A DNA stretch of 64,000 bases from Thermoleophilaceae bacterium (lineage in GTDB: Bacteria; Actinomycetota; Thermoleophilia; Solirubrobacterales; Thermoleophilaceae), in NCBI GenBank assembly GCA_030447875.1, contig JAUJOA010000004.1:1-64000 (forward strand), written 5' to 3'. The translations under genes and the position numbers were made by a program. Of the stretch, positions 24,666 through 33,722 are shown piece after piece. The number at the start of each line of letters is the position of its first letter. The first letter of the stretch is position 1. The notes under the pieces were generated by a model that was not told where the DNA came from, searched no databases, and saw only the letters and a program-made list of their open reading frames with translations.

Positions 24666-25796
24666 ATGGACGCCCTAGTAACGGACGTGCACACGCGCAG
24701 CGCCGTGGCCGGTCTGCGGGCGCTTGGACGTGCGGGCGTCAGGACGTTGGCACTGGGCCCGTCACGCGGCGCCGCGGGACTGTGGTCTCGTCACTCCGCC
24801 GCCCGGCTCACCGGCCCCGACGTTCTCGAAGAACCGCTGAGCTTTTCGGCGAGGATCGCGCGGCTCGGCACCGAGTTCGGTCCGTTCGTGGTGTACCCGG
24901 TCCAGGAGGAGGCCGTGGACGCACTTCTGGCGCGTGCATCGTCGCTTCCGAATGGGGTCGTGCTGCCGTATCGCGACGAGAAGGCCGTACACGCCCTTCG
25001 CGACAAGGAACGGCTGAGCGCGCTGGCCGGGGAAGCCGGACTCAAGGTCCCGCTGATCATGGAGGTCGGGACCGCGGGCGAGCTGCGCGGCCGGCGGGTC
25101 CGGACGCCCTGTGTGGTCAAGGCCGTACTGCCCGAGCAGGGACTCTCCCTGACCCATGTCGTCAACAGCCAGAGACAGCTCGACAGCTTGCTGGAGGGGC
25201 TCACCGCCGAGGAGTCGCTGCTCGTCCAAGAACACGTAGTGGGGCCGCTGATTGCGGTCGCACTAGTCGTGGATCACACCGGTCGGGTCGTGGCCAGGTT
25301 CCAGCAGCGAGCGCGGCGGACCTGGCCGCCCGAGGCCGGTGCCAGCCGGCTCGCCGAGAGTGTGCCGGCTGACCCGCGCCTCGTCTCCATGGCCGCCCGA
25401 CTGCTCGCGAACGCCGGCTACGCCGGCTTGGCGGAGCTGCAGTTCGTCGACGGCGGCCGTGGACCGATGCTCGTCGATGTCAACCCGCGCTTCTATGGCT
25501 CACTGCCGCTGGCGCTCGCGTCCGGAGTGAATCTCGCGGCGGCCTGGCACGCGGTCGTGACGGGCGAGCGCTTCATCTCCCCGGATCCGTACCGGGTGGG
25601 TGTGACCTACCGCTGGATGGAGGCGGATCTGCTGGCCGCGCTCCGAGGCTCCCCGCACCTGCTGCTTCGCAAGGGGCCGCGACCGACGGTGGGCGCGATG
25701 TGGGCGCCGGACGATCCGCTCCCCGGTCCGATCCTGGCTGCGACCGCTCTTGGGTCTCGACTCAGGAAGCGGTTGGCCCGGATCATCCGCCGCTGA
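24666..25796 (+). CDS. ATP-grasp carboxylate-amine ligase-like protein 1
   Basis: 376 residues from ATG 24666. ATP-grasp fold: an N-terminal Rossmann-like part (DALVTDVHTRSAVAGLRALG), the hinge with VLPYRDEKAVHALRDKERL, the ATP-binding lysine region CVVKAVLPEQG, LLVQEHVVGPL, and metal-binding residues in MLVDVNPRFYGSLPLAL. Such enzymes form an acylphosphate and join it to an amine or thiol. It is closely related in sequence to the gene at 29101. An earlier GTG (24636) would add ten residues not supported by the paralogue. Likely makes an amide-containing precursor or decoration for the surface polymer; this is inference. Confidence 0.85.
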   Translation: MDALVTDVHTRSAVAGLRALGRAGVRTLALGPSRGAAGLWSRHSAARLTGPDVLEEPLSFSARIARLGTEFGPFVVYPVQEEAVDALLARASSLPNGVVLPYRDEKAVHALRDKERLSALAGEAGLKVPLIMEVGTAGELRGRRVRTPCVVKAVLPEQGLSLTHVVNSQRQLDSLLEGLTAEESLLVQEHVVGPLIAVALVVDHTGRVVARFQQRARRTWPPEAGASRLAESVPADPRLVSMAARLLANAGYAGLAELQFVDGGRGPMLVDVNPRFYGSLPLALASGVNLAAAWHAVVTGERFISPDPYRVGVTYRWMEADLLAALRGSPHLLLRKGPRPTVGAMWAPDDPLPGPILAATALGSRLRKRLARIIRR

Positions 25797-25809
25797 GCTT
25801 CCCGAGAAG

Positions 25810-26604
25810 TCAGCCGCGGACGCCCATGAGCGCTCGTGCAGCCCTGGCGAGTCGCGCTGCCCGCCCGCCACGGGGACTGGAGGGTGGCCGGTGGCATGCG
25901 TCCTCCGGAAGGCCGCGGGTCCGAAGCGACTCGCGACAGCGCTCGACGTCGTAGTCGAGCGACCTGAGCTCCGCCCGGCTGCGTTCGAGGTCGAGCACCA
26001 TGAACCGGACGACCGGATGCCGCTCGCGGGCTTGCCCCACGCTCCCTGGATTGAGCACGTACCGCTGCCCTCGGTCGAGGTCGACCGAGCCGCTTCTTCC
26101 CCTGAGGAGGGCACCGCGCCGCCTCTCATAGACCGCTGGGCGGTGCGTGTGCCCGAGAATCAGCAGCCTGGCGCCGGGACGCGCCTCGGCGAGTCGTTCC
26201 AGCTCATCTCCTGCCTGTCGCTCGGATGTCACGTACGTCCTCGGGTCGTCCAGCGACCCATGTGCCATCACGACAGCGTCGGTCTCGAGCACCGGGGGCA
26301 GCTCGGCCAGGTAACCGCGTGTGCGGTCGGTCAGGACCTTCTTCGTCCAGCAAAGGGTCGAGCGGGCGAGTCCGCCAGCGTCCTCGTCGTCCAGCGACCC
26401 GAGCGCCATCAAGTCGTGATTCCCGGCCACGCACAGCGCCGGCAAGCCGCTCACGCGCTCGACGCACTCGTTGGGAAACGGACCGTAGCCGACGAGATCT
26501 CCCGCGCACAGATAGCCGTCGATGGCCTCGCGCGCGAGACCCGCAAGCGCCGCTTCCAGGGCGTGCAGGTTCCCATGGATGTCCGAGATGATCCCGAGGC
26601 GCAC
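25810..26604 (-). CDS. Metallophosphoesterase (YfcE/MJ0936-like)
   Basis: 264 residues from GTG 26604. Calcineurin-like metal motifs are clear: GIISDIHGNLHALEA (D and H), CAGDLVGYGPFP, CVAGNHDLM, AHGSLDDPRTY and ILGHTHRPAVYE. The C-terminal 60 residues are Arg-rich. A longer reading to 26874 exists but would overlap the upstream ATP-grasp gene entirely, while GTG 26604 lies 7 nt after that gene's stop. Likely a cytoplasmic phosphodiesterase or phosphatase working on a nucleotide or phosphoester intermediate of the locus. Confidence 0.85.
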   Translation of the reverse strand: MRLGIISDIHGNLHALEAALAGLAREAIDGYLCAGDLVGYGPFPNECVERVSGLPALCVAGNHDLMALGSLDDEDAGGLARSTLCWTKKVLTDRTRGYLAELPPVLETDAVVMAHGSLDDPRTYVTSERQAGDELERLAEARPGARLLILGHTHRPAVYERRRGALLRGRSGSVDLDRGQRYVLNPGSVGQARERHPVVRFMVLDLERSRAELRSLDYDVERCRESLRTRGLPEDACHRPPSSPRGGRAARLARAARALMGVRG

Positions 26605-26611
26605 GCGCAGA

Positions 26612-27829
26612 TCAGCCTGAGCGAATGGGCGGAAGACCGGCTCGTCCGCGCGCACGCTCGACAAGCCGCGCAGAGATCTTCGTCGATAGGAAGGGAAACG
26701 GGTCGTCCCAAGCGAACGAGGCGTTGACGTCGCATCGAAGCGCCCACGGAAGCCATCTCCTGAACGGGACGCCGAGCGCCTTGGCGGCCGCGGCGTCGCG
26801 CCGCGGCCTACACCAGCGCACGCCGGCTCGAGCTCGGCTCGGTCGCGGAAGCGGTCGGCCGGCTCGTTCGGCATAGGCGATCGCCGGTAGGTTGACTCCC
26901 GCCGCCGCGCCTACGTGCCCCCACAGGGTGAACCGCGGATTGATCTCGAGCAGCTGCAGGCGATCGTCGGGCCCCCGTTTGAAGTCGAACTTCCCCGGGC
27001 CTCGAAAGTCGAGTCGACTCACGAGTTCGCGCCCGAGCGACAGGACGCTCGAGTCGTCCGTCGTGGTGAGTGCGGTCGTGATCCCAAACCGGGGCGGATA
27101 GGTCCTGATCTTGCGCCCCGTGAACTCCGCGGCGAAGTTTCCCGCCCCATCGACATAGACGTGATAGCTCTCGATTCTCGTCTCTGGCCCGGGAATGAGC
27201 TCCTGGAAGAGGAACTGCGTGTCCGCCTCCGCAAGCCGCGGCCATAGGCGCCGTAGCGCCTCGGGCGAGTCGGCGGGCAGCACCTTCGCCGAGAGAGCCC
27301 GCAGCGACTTCGGTCGCCCGCTCCGGGCCTCTTCCGCGAAGTCGTTGATGCGCTCCCACCGCTCGTCTCGATAGGGCAGCGGCTTCACGATCACGGGAAA
27401 GTCGAGCGCCACGTCCTCGGGCCCCGACCCCGCCGCCGGCCGAAGGGTGAGGGAGCGCGGCACCGGCAGGTCGAGCCGTTCCGCCAAGAGCCGGAAGCGG
27501 GACTTGTCGAGCAGGTCGTCGACGAGCTCCGCGTCGGGCATCAGAAACCGGTAAGCGGGCGCAAGCTGGCCGCGATTGTCCGAGACGAAGCGAAGGCTCT
27601 CATCCGACTCGTAGAACAGCACCGGCGGCTCAGGCTCTCCGCCGGCGCGGTCGACCAGCGCGCCAGCGAGGGACGGCGTGGACAGGTCGATGGCGTCGCG
27701 GGTGAAGCGCGAGAACCGCACGGGAGCGTCGGGCCCTGCGACGACGGCACAGCGGATGCCGCCGAGCCCAAGCGGCCGGACCAGGTCCATGTCGCCCATT
27801 ACGCAGGCGAGCGGCTCGTTCGTCGCCAC
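26612..27829 (-). CDS. ATP-grasp carboxylate-amine ligase-like protein 3 (D-aspartate-ligase-like)
   Basis: 405 residues from GTG 27829, which has AAAGGA 4 nt upstream; TTG 27847 is an alternative. A different ATP-grasp subfamily from the two paralogues at 24666 and 29101. Visible signals: N-terminal CVMGDMDLVRPLGLGGIRC, LLDKSRFRLLAERLDLPVPR, ATP-site lysine in FPVIVKPLPYRDERW, FQELIPGPETRIESYHVYVD, GRKIRTYPPRFG and metal-site LEINPRFTLWGH. It resembles D-aspartate ligases and ATP-grasp enzymes found in exopolysaccharide clusters. Part of a minus-strand block with the metallophosphoesterase, starting after the glycoside hydrolase. Confidence 0.82.
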   Translation of the reverse strand: MATNEPLACVMGDMDLVRPLGLGGIRCAVVAGPDAPVRFSRFTRDAIDLSTPSLAGALVDRAGGEPEPPVLFYESDESLRFVSDNRGQLAPAYRFLMPDAELVDDLLDKSRFRLLAERLDLPVPRSLTLRPAAGSGPEDVALDFPVIVKPLPYRDERWERINDFAEEARSGRPKSLRALSAKVLPADSPEALRRLWPRLAEADTQFLFQELIPGPETRIESYHVYVDGAGNFAAEFTGRKIRTYPPRFGITTALTTTDDSSVLSLGRELVSRLDFRGPGKFDFKRGPDDRLQLLEINPRFTLWGHVGAAAGVNLPAIAYAERAGRPLPRPSRARAGVRWCRPRRDAAAAKALGVPFRRWLPWALRCDVNASFAWDDPFPFLSTKISARLVERARGRAGLPPIRSG

Positions 27830-27869
27830 AGGATCCTTTACGGCCAACCGAGCAGCCTGGGGCCGACCC

Positions 27870-29081
27870 CTACTCCCGCATCGCCCGCTCGAAGGCGTGC
27901 CACGCTGGCTTCGGAGTTAGGTCGGTCGTGTGAAGGCCGAACTGGTGCTCGCGGTCATCGGGGTCATCACCCTTGTTGCGAAGGTTGTAGGTGATCACCG
28001 CCCTCACATAGTCCCAATCCGCGGCGATCCGATAGTTCGCAAGCGTGTACTGGGCCTGCTCCTGCGGGCTGACGTTGCACCACTTGTAATCGGGGCTCTC
28101 GCGATCCGGCTCGATGCACGTGGACGACCCGAGCTCGGTCAGCCAGATCTCCTTGTCGCCGTCGCCATGGGCCGACATGATCTCGTGGATCCAAGGTGGG
28201 CCGCAGCGGTAGTCCCACTTCGCGTAGTCGACTCCCTTCACGGGCGGCCTGCACGGCGCTGCCGGATCACGGTTCTCGCTGTAGGGATGAATGGATATCG
28301 CGTCGAAATGGCCCTGGATGTCGTGCTCGTCGTAGAGCGCGGTGAGGAACTCGCCGTCCGAGAACGAGAGAACCCCGCCGATGACCGTGAGCTCGGGGGC
28401 GATGCGCTTGACCGGGCGGTAGGCCGCCTTGACCAGCGCCGCATAGTCGGCGGCCTGGTCGTCGGATACGAGGAACGTCTCCGTGACCTCGTTCGGCTCG
28501 TTCCAGATCTCGAGCGCCTCCATCCGATCTCCGAAGCGGCGCGCGACCTCGGTCGCCGCATCGCCATAGTCGGAGGGGTCCGCCGGTGGATACCTCGTCA
28601 CGCCCCGGTCCCAGTAGGCGCCGCCGCAGAGCTCGCCGGTGTCCGGATCGCGCTTGAGCCGATCCGGCGCAGAAGACGCCCAGCATGGTGTGGCGAAAAG
28701 GGTCGCGATGACCTTCAGATCGCGCTCCGCAGCGAGGTCGAGGAATCTGGCCACCTTGTCGGCGTAGGCCTCCGAGTAGCGATTGTCGCCGTAGAACTCG
28801 AAGCTCGACCAGCTGATTCTCGTCCGCACGGCGCTCGCGCCGGCGTCCCGCAGGCGATCCAGCTCCGGCGCAACCGAACGCTCGAAGTCATCGACGTCGC
28901 CGGCGCCGTCGTAGGGGGGATGGATCTCGGCACCGCGGAGCGGCACGCTTGCCTGAACGGGCGCCGTACCGGTGGTGTCCCGCTGGAGGTCGGGCGGTAG
29001 CGCGAGGACGACCAGGAGGCTCACCGGTGCTAAGGACAGCGCCATCGATCGCCGCGCGAACGCGCCGGTAGGAAACCGCAT
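27870..29081 (-). CDS. Secreted glycoside hydrolase (GH5/GH39-like clan A barrel) 1
   Basis: 403 residues with a signal peptide (MALSLAPVSLLVVLALP). Clan GH-A TIM barrel: acid/base Glu in EIWNEPNE (E195) and nucleophile Glu in IWLTELGSS (E316), at the strand-4 and strand-7 positions. ISIHPYSEN and YVRAVITYNLRNKG are further conserved blocks, and TPCWASSAP is shared word for word with the paralogue at 35911. Likely cuts or trims the exopolysaccharide outside the cell. ATG 29081 is preceded by TAGGCT at 6 nt, so the transcript should be leaderless. Confidence 0.88.
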   Translation of the reverse strand: MRFPTGAFARRSMALSLAPVSLLVVLALPPDLQRDTTGTAPVQASVPLRGAEIHPPYDGAGDVDDFERSVAPELDRLRDAGASAVRTRISWSSFEFYGDNRYSEAYADKVARFLDLAAERDLKVIATLFATPCWASSAPDRLKRDPDTGELCGGAYWDRGVTRYPPADPSDYGDAATEVARRFGDRMEALEIWNEPNEVTETFLVSDDQAADYAALVKAAYRPVKRIAPELTVIGGVLSFSDGEFLTALYDEHDIQGHFDAISIHPYSENRDPAAPCRPPVKGVDYAKWDYRCGPPWIHEIMSAHGDGDKEIWLTELGSSTCIEPDRESPDYKWCNVSPQEQAQYTLANYRIAADWDYVRAVITYNLRNKGDDPDDREHQFGLHTTDLTPKPAWHAFERAMRE

Positions 29082-29087
29082 GCCGAC

Positions 29088-29093
29088 AGCCTA
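29088..29093 (-). promoter_or_regulatory. Likely -10 box of glycoside hydrolase 1
   Basis: TAGGCT, 6 nt before ATG 29081, in the 19-bp gap between this gene and the divergently read ATP-grasp gene 2. The same few bases would also have to serve that gene if it starts at 29101. Confidence 0.5.
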
Positions 29094-29100
29094 ATGAGGC

Positions 29101-30306
29101 ATGCGATCAAGCCGGAGCTCCGCCGCCGCGGCCGATATCGTGCGTTGCTTGAGGGGACCCGCTCGCGGTTCCATAGACGCGCTCGTGACCGACGCGCATG
29201 TCGCGAGCGCGGTCTCCGGGTTGCGCGGACTTGGTCGGGCCGGTCACAGGCTGCTTGCGGTCGGGCCTTCGAGTACCGCGGGCGGGCTGTGGTCACGCTA
29301 CGCGGCGGACGACGCGGTTGTACCGAGCGCAGTCGAAGAGCCGGCGGCATTTGCCGCCGCGGTGTCCCGGCTCTCGCTCGAGCGGGGCTCTCCGATCGTC
29401 TATCCCGGCGGTGAGGCGGCGCTCACCGCACTCACCGACGCCGCCGTCGAGCTGCCGCGGCGACCGCGGCTGCCGTATCCGGTCGACCTCCAAGGCGCCC
29501 TGTCAAAGATCCGTGACAAGCGAATGCTTCCCAAGCTGGCGGGAACGGCCGGCTTCCGCACGCCGACAACGCTTCTCGAGGGGAGACCCGGCGACATCCT
29601 CGCCGCGGAGGTGCCGGTTCCCTGCGTCGTCAAGCCGGCCATGCCCGGCCGCGAGCTTGGCTCAGCGCGTGTCATCGAATCGCAGTTCGCCTTCCGCGCT
29701 CTCTTGGGCGGCCTCGAGTCCGACGCGCCGCTCCTCGTGCAGGAGCGAGTCACGGGGCCACTGGTGGTGCTCGCCGTCGTGGTGGGCAGGGATGGCGGCC
29801 CGGTCGCGCGCTTCCAGCAGCGAGTGCATCGCACCTGGCCCGCCGACGCGGGGACGAGCACGTTGGCCGTCAGCGTCCCGCCGGACGACGAGCTGGTGGA
29901 GCAGGCGACGTCGATGCTCGTCGCGGCCGGGTACTGGGGACTTGCACAACTGGACTTCGTCTTGTCGGATACTGAACCAGTCCTGATCGACGTGAACCCC
30001 CGCTTCTACACGTCGCTCCCCCTGGCGCTAGCTTCCGGGGTCAACCTTCCGGCCGCATGGCATGCGGTGGCGGTCGGTCGGCCATCCTCGCAACCACATG
30101 CATACCGCACCGGCGTCACCTACCGCTGGCTCGAGGGGGATCTCACGGCGGCCGTCAGAGGAAACCCTGGAGTCCTTCGCCGACGCTCCCCGCGTCCGCG
30201 GGCCGGTGCGATGTGGGCCTCCGACGATCCAGTCGCAAGCACCATGCTCGCGCTCGGGGCGGTCGGCGTCCGGCTGCGACGACGGATCCCACGAGGAGGG
30301 CGGTGA
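29101..30306 (+). CDS. ATP-grasp carboxylate-amine ligase-like protein 2
   Basis: 401 residues if ATG 29101 is used; GTG 29140 is an alternative that still keeps the conserved start DALVTDAHVASAVSGLRGLG. Paralogue of the gene at 24666, with matching blocks throughout: LPYPVDLQGALSKIRDKRML, CVVKPAMPGREL, LLVQERVTGPL, RFQQRVHRTWPADAG and LIDVNPRFYTSLPLALASGV. The two are more similar to each other than to the third ATP-grasp protein, implying an ancient or recent duplication within the locus and probably chemically related substrates. It overlaps the next gene by 4 nt (GTGA). Confidence 0.85.
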   Translation: MRSSRSSAAAADIVRCLRGPARGSIDALVTDAHVASAVSGLRGLGRAGHRLLAVGPSSTAGGLWSRYAADDAVVPSAVEEPAAFAAAVSRLSLERGSPIVYPGGEAALTALTDAAVELPRRPRLPYPVDLQGALSKIRDKRMLPKLAGTAGFRTPTTLLEGRPGDILAAEVPVPCVVKPAMPGRELGSARVIESQFAFRALLGGLESDAPLLVQERVTGPLVVLAVVVGRDGGPVARFQQRVHRTWPADAGTSTLAVSVPPDDELVEQATSMLVAAGYWGLAQLDFVLSDTEPVLIDVNPRFYTSLPLALASGVNLPAAWHAVAVGRPSSQPHAYRTGVTYRWLEGDLTAAVRGNPGVLRRRSPRPRAGAMWASDDPVASTMLALGAVGVRLRRRIPRGGR

Positions 30307-31154
30307 CCGCGCCCCGGGCGTGGGTAGAGGTCGCGCGCCGCATCCGCGAGCGTCGGTCGATCGTCCTCTGCTATCACGGCGTCGCGCCGTCGGGGCCACT
30401 CGATGACCCCGGGTTCCTGCGCGTCAATCCCGGAGGCTTTCGCCGGCAGGTCGAGCTGCTGATCGAAGCCGGCTTCGATTTCCTGCCTGTCGCTCAGTTC
30501 GCCGCCAAGCTGGGGAGCGAGGGACCGCCACCCGGGCTCGCGGCGCTCAGCTTCGACGATGGCATGGACGACAACCACGACGTGTTGCTTCCGATACTCA
30601 AGGAATACGGGCTCCCAGCGACCGTATATGTGATGACCGGGTACATCGGATGCCCCAACCCCTTCATGCCGCCTGAGTCGCGAGCGCGGATGATGACGGC
30701 CGACCAACTGCGTGTCCTTGTGGCCGCGGACGTCGAGATCGGCGCCCACTCGGTGTCTCATCCCGATCTGTCGATGCTCGGCCGCGAGGCGTGCTTGCGC
30801 GAGATGGTCGAAAGCCGAGAGACACTCGAGCGGCTGACTGGACGGCCGGTCGACACATTCGCGTATCCCTCTTGCAAGTACGGGCCCGCGGCGCTGGCCG
30901 CTGTCAGGGAGGCGGGATTCACCGCCGCCGTGACCTGCCACGGGCGCGGCGGTTGGAGCAGGTACGAGTTGAAGCGCTCGATGATCACGGGGAAGGACGG
31001 GATGGCGAGCTTCCTGTTGAAGCTCGCGGACGCATACGAGCCGCTGTTCGACAGCCGCCCCGGGCGTGTGTCGAGGGTCATCAGCAGGGGCGCGCGGCGT
31101 CGAGCGAGGCTTCTCGCCGAGCGTGGTGGACGCGGACGGTCACGGGATGGATAG
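30303..31154 (+). CDS. Polysaccharide deacetylase (NodB homology domain)
   Basis: 283 residues from GTG 30303, behind a strong GGAGGAGGG and overlapping the ATP-grasp stop. NodB-type carbohydrate esterase: SIVLCYHGVAPSG, the metal/catalytic pair in LSFDDGMDD (D85, D86), the zinc histidines in GAHSVSHPDLSML (H149, H153), then FAYPSCKYG and a His-containing end of the barrel (TCHGRGGWSRYELKR). No signal peptide, so it probably acts in the cytoplasm on nucleotide- or lipid-linked sugars. De-N-acetylation would create a free amine, which is the kind of acceptor an ATP-grasp ligase needs; it is coupled directly to one. Confidence 0.9.
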   Translation: MTAPRAWVEVARRIRERRSIVLCYHGVAPSGPLDDPGFLRVNPGGFRRQVELLIEAGFDFLPVAQFAAKLGSEGPPPGLAALSFDDGMDDNHDVLLPILKEYGLPATVYVMTGYIGCPNPFMPPESRARMMTADQLRVLVAADVEIGAHSVSHPDLSMLGREACLREMVESRETLERLTGRPVDTFAYPSCKYGPAALAAVREAGFTAAVTCHGRGGWSRYELKRSMITGKDGMASFLLKLADAYEPLFDSRPGRVSRVISRGARRRARLLAERGGRGRSRDG

Positions 31155-32628
31155 CCCCATCACCGGCCCTACGAGCGCCGCGGCTCGGGCGGGCGAGCGA
31201 GCGGCGAAGAACGTCATCGCGCGCGCGGTCGCCGAGATCATCGGGAAGCTGGCCTCACTCGTCCTGTTCGCCGCGCTGGCGCGATCGACGGGTCAGACGG
31301 GGCTGGGCGTCTTCGTGCTCGCGTTCGCGTTCTGCCAGCTTGCGACGACGCCCACAGGACTGGGTCTCGACCGCTTCTATCTCCGCCACGTCGCTCGCGA
31401 CCACTCGCGGATCGACGAGTTCTTCAACGTGGTCGCGCTGAAGCTCACGCTCGCCGTGCCGGTCGTGACGATCAGCGTCATCGTCGTCCAGCTCCTCGGC
31501 TACGACGAAGAGGCTCGTCTCGCCGTGTACGTCCTGATGCCGGGGCTGCTGTTCGACTCGCTCCAGCGTACGGTCGCCAACATCTTCACCGCGCGCGAGC
31601 GGAGTGACCTCATCGCCGTGTCGATCGTCGTCCAGCGCGTCGGCGCGGCGGTCGTCGGCATCGCCCTCCTCTCGAGCGGGTACGGCGTGATCGCCGTGGC
31701 GATCACCTACAGCGCGGGCGCCGCCGGCGGCTTCATCCTGGGGCTCGCCCTGCTGGGCCGAAGCTTCGGCCTTCCGCGGTTGTGGGCGGCGACCAGCGTT
31801 TGGCGCAGCCTGACGAGCCGCAGCCTCCCGTTCGCGGCGCAGGACGCGTCCGGCGCACTCCTCGCGCGACTCGACACGGTCATCCTCTCCCTGCTGGCGA
31901 CGCAGGCCGCCGTCGGACGTTATGGCGCCGCCTACCGGCTGCTCGAGTCGACCTTCTTTCTGTCGCTGTCGATCAACGGCGCTTTTGCAGCGATGTACAC
32001 GTACCTAGAGCGGGACACCGAGCCGACGGTGCAGGCGGTCTTCGAGCGCTCGGTCAGGCTCTCGCTTGCCGGACTCGTGCCCTTCGCGCTCATATTCGGC
32101 ATCCTTGCCGAGCCGCTGACCAAGATCTTCTTCGGAGCTGATTTCGCCTCCGCCGCCGAGCCGCTCCGCCTCCTGGCACCCGTCGTCGTCCTGATGGGAC
32201 TGGTCTACATCTGCTCGTCCCTGGTCGTGTCGCGCAGAAGCCCCAAGACAATGGTCGTGCTCACCGCCGGAATGGTGATCGCCAACGTCGCACTCAACCT
32301 CCTGCTCATTCCGGCATACGGGGATGTCGGCGCGGCGGCCGCCATGCTGCTGACGCTTACGCTGGCGACTCCCATCGCCCTGCTGATCGCCGCCAGGACG
32401 GTCGGTGGCCTCAGCTGGGGCCCCATGCTCGTCACGCCCGCGCTGGCCGGCCTGGCGATGGCCGTCGTGATGGCTCCGCTGGCCTCGAGCTTCGTACCGG
32501 CGCTGATCCTCGGCCTGGCTTCGTACGCGGCGGCGTTCGTGCTGATCGAGCGTGTCGTCAACCCAGGCGACCTCGAGTTCCTCACGACCATGGTCAGGCG
32601 GCGGCTTTCCGCGAGGGTCGCCGGATGA
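31147..32628 (+). CDS. Wzx-type polysaccharide flippase
   Basis: 493 residues from ATG 31147, overlapping the deacetylase stop by 8 nt. About 12-14 membrane helices of the MOP/MATE-like fold (LASLVLFAALARSTGQTGLG; FCQLATTPTGLGLDRFY; RSLPFAAQDASGALLARLD). It should move undecaprenyl-linked repeat units across the membrane to the Wzy-type polymerase. The conserved N-terminal R-A-x-x-x-I-I segment is typical. It overlaps the following glycosyltransferase start as ATGA. Confidence 0.88.
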   Translation: MDSPITGPTSAAARAGERAAKNVIARAVAEIIGKLASLVLFAALARSTGQTGLGVFVLAFAFCQLATTPTGLGLDRFYLRHVARDHSRIDEFFNVVALKLTLAVPVVTISVIVVQLLGYDEEARLAVYVLMPGLLFDSLQRTVANIFTARERSDLIAVSIVVQRVGAAVVGIALLSSGYGVIAVAITYSAGAAGGFILGLALLGRSFGLPRLWAATSVWRSLTSRSLPFAAQDASGALLARLDTVILSLLATQAAVGRYGAAYRLLESTFFLSLSINGAFAAMYTYLERDTEPTVQAVFERSVRLSLAGLVPFALIFGILAEPLTKIFFGADFASAAEPLRLLAPVVVLMGLVYICSSLVVSRRSPKTMVVLTAGMVIANVALNLLLIPAYGDVGAAAAMLLTLTLATPIALLIAARTVGGLSWGPMLVTPALAGLAMAVVMAPLASSFVPALILGLASYAAAFVLIERVVNPGDLEFLTTMVRRRLSARVAG

Positions 32629-33722
32629 AGGTTCTAGCGATCGCCTCCTACGGCGATCTCGGTGGCTCGCAGTTCAGGCTTGCCACCTTCATCGACCATC
32701 GGCCCGCGGGCGTGGAGGCCGAGGTGCTCCTCGTGAGCGACGGACCGCTTCGGGCGTATCTCGCCGTTCGGGGCATCCGGACGCTCATCGCGTCGGGCTA
32801 CGACGGCCGTCCTGGGCTCGGCCACGCGGTCAGATTCACCCGCTCGCTCCACGGGCTGCTGATGCGCCGGCGCCCTGACGTGGTCTGGGCGATGGGTCAG
32901 AAGGCCGCCCTTCTAGCCGCGCCGGCGTGCCGAGCTCACCGCATACCGATCGTCTGGCACAAGGTCGACTTCTCGCGGGATGCCACGCTCGCCAAGCCGG
33001 TCGCGGCGGCGGTCAACGGTGTCGTTGCCCCGAGCCGGGCGCTGGTCGACGCGCTCGGACCCCTTCGCTCCGCTCGCTTCCTCGGCGTCGTTCACCCGGC
33101 GTTGCGGCTCGGTGACGTGGAGCCACAGAGCGATCCCGACCGCCCGGTGATCGGAACGGTCGCACGGCTCGTTCCGTACAAGGGACATCACCACATCATC
33201 CGGGCCGCCGCCGCGCTGTCGAGCGACTTTCCCGGGCTGCGAGTCGTGCTCGCCGGGGGGCCGGCCGCCGAGTACCCTGACTATCCCGCGCGGCTCGAGG
33301 CGCTAGCCGCTGAGCTCGGGATGAAGGAGCGGGTCGAGATGCCAGGTTTCACCGAAGACGTCGCAGCGGTCCTCTCGCGGATGACCGTGTTCGTCAACGC
33401 CACCTATCGCGATGAGCAGGGGTTCGGGCTGGAGGGACTGAGCGGTGCGATGCTGGAGGCCAGTTGGGTCGGCGTCCCGGTGGTGGCTACTCGCGGCGGC
33501 GGCACGGCCGAGGGTGTGCAGGACGGCGTCACCGGGACGCTCGTGAACGGAGCCGATTCAGGCCAGCTTGCCTCCGCCATTCGACCGTATCTGCGCGACC
33601 CGGCGCTCGCCGCCCGCGCGGGGGCGGACGGCCGGCGGTTCGCGCGGAGCCGGTTCGCTCCCGAGGTCGCTTCACGCCGGCTGTTCGCGGTGCTCGACGA
33701 GGTCGCAAGCGCCCGCAGCTAA
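32625..33722 (+). CDS. Glycosyltransferase family 4
   Basis: 365 residues, GT-B fold. N-terminal MKVLAIASYGDLGGSQFRLA, linker RPVIGTVARLVPYKGHHHII (the donor-domain start typical of GT4), and the donor-site block RDEQGFGLEGLSGAMLEASWVG with its Glu-x7-Glu arrangement, then VVATRGGGTAEGVQDGVTG. Cytoplasmic, adding a sugar to the lipid-linked repeat unit. Last gene of the coupled plus-strand run deacetylase-flippase-glycosyltransferase; its stop overlaps the stop of the convergent glycosyltransferase by 4 nt. Confidence 0.9.
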   Translation: MKVLAIASYGDLGGSQFRLATFIDHRPAGVEAEVLLVSDGPLRAYLAVRGIRTLIASGYDGRPGLGHAVRFTRSLHGLLMRRRPDVVWAMGQKAALLAAPACRAHRIPIVWHKVDFSRDATLAKPVAAAVNGVVAPSRALVDALGPLRSARFLGVVHPALRLGDVEPQSDPDRPVIGTVARLVPYKGHHHIIRAAAALSSDFPGLRVVLAGGPAAEYPDYPARLEALAAELGMKERVEMPGFTEDVAAVLSRMTVFVNATYRDEQGFGLEGLSGAMLEASWVGVPVVATRGGGTAEGVQDGVTGTLVNGADSGQLASAIRPYLRDPALAARAGADGRRFARSRFAPEVASRRLFAVLDEVASARS

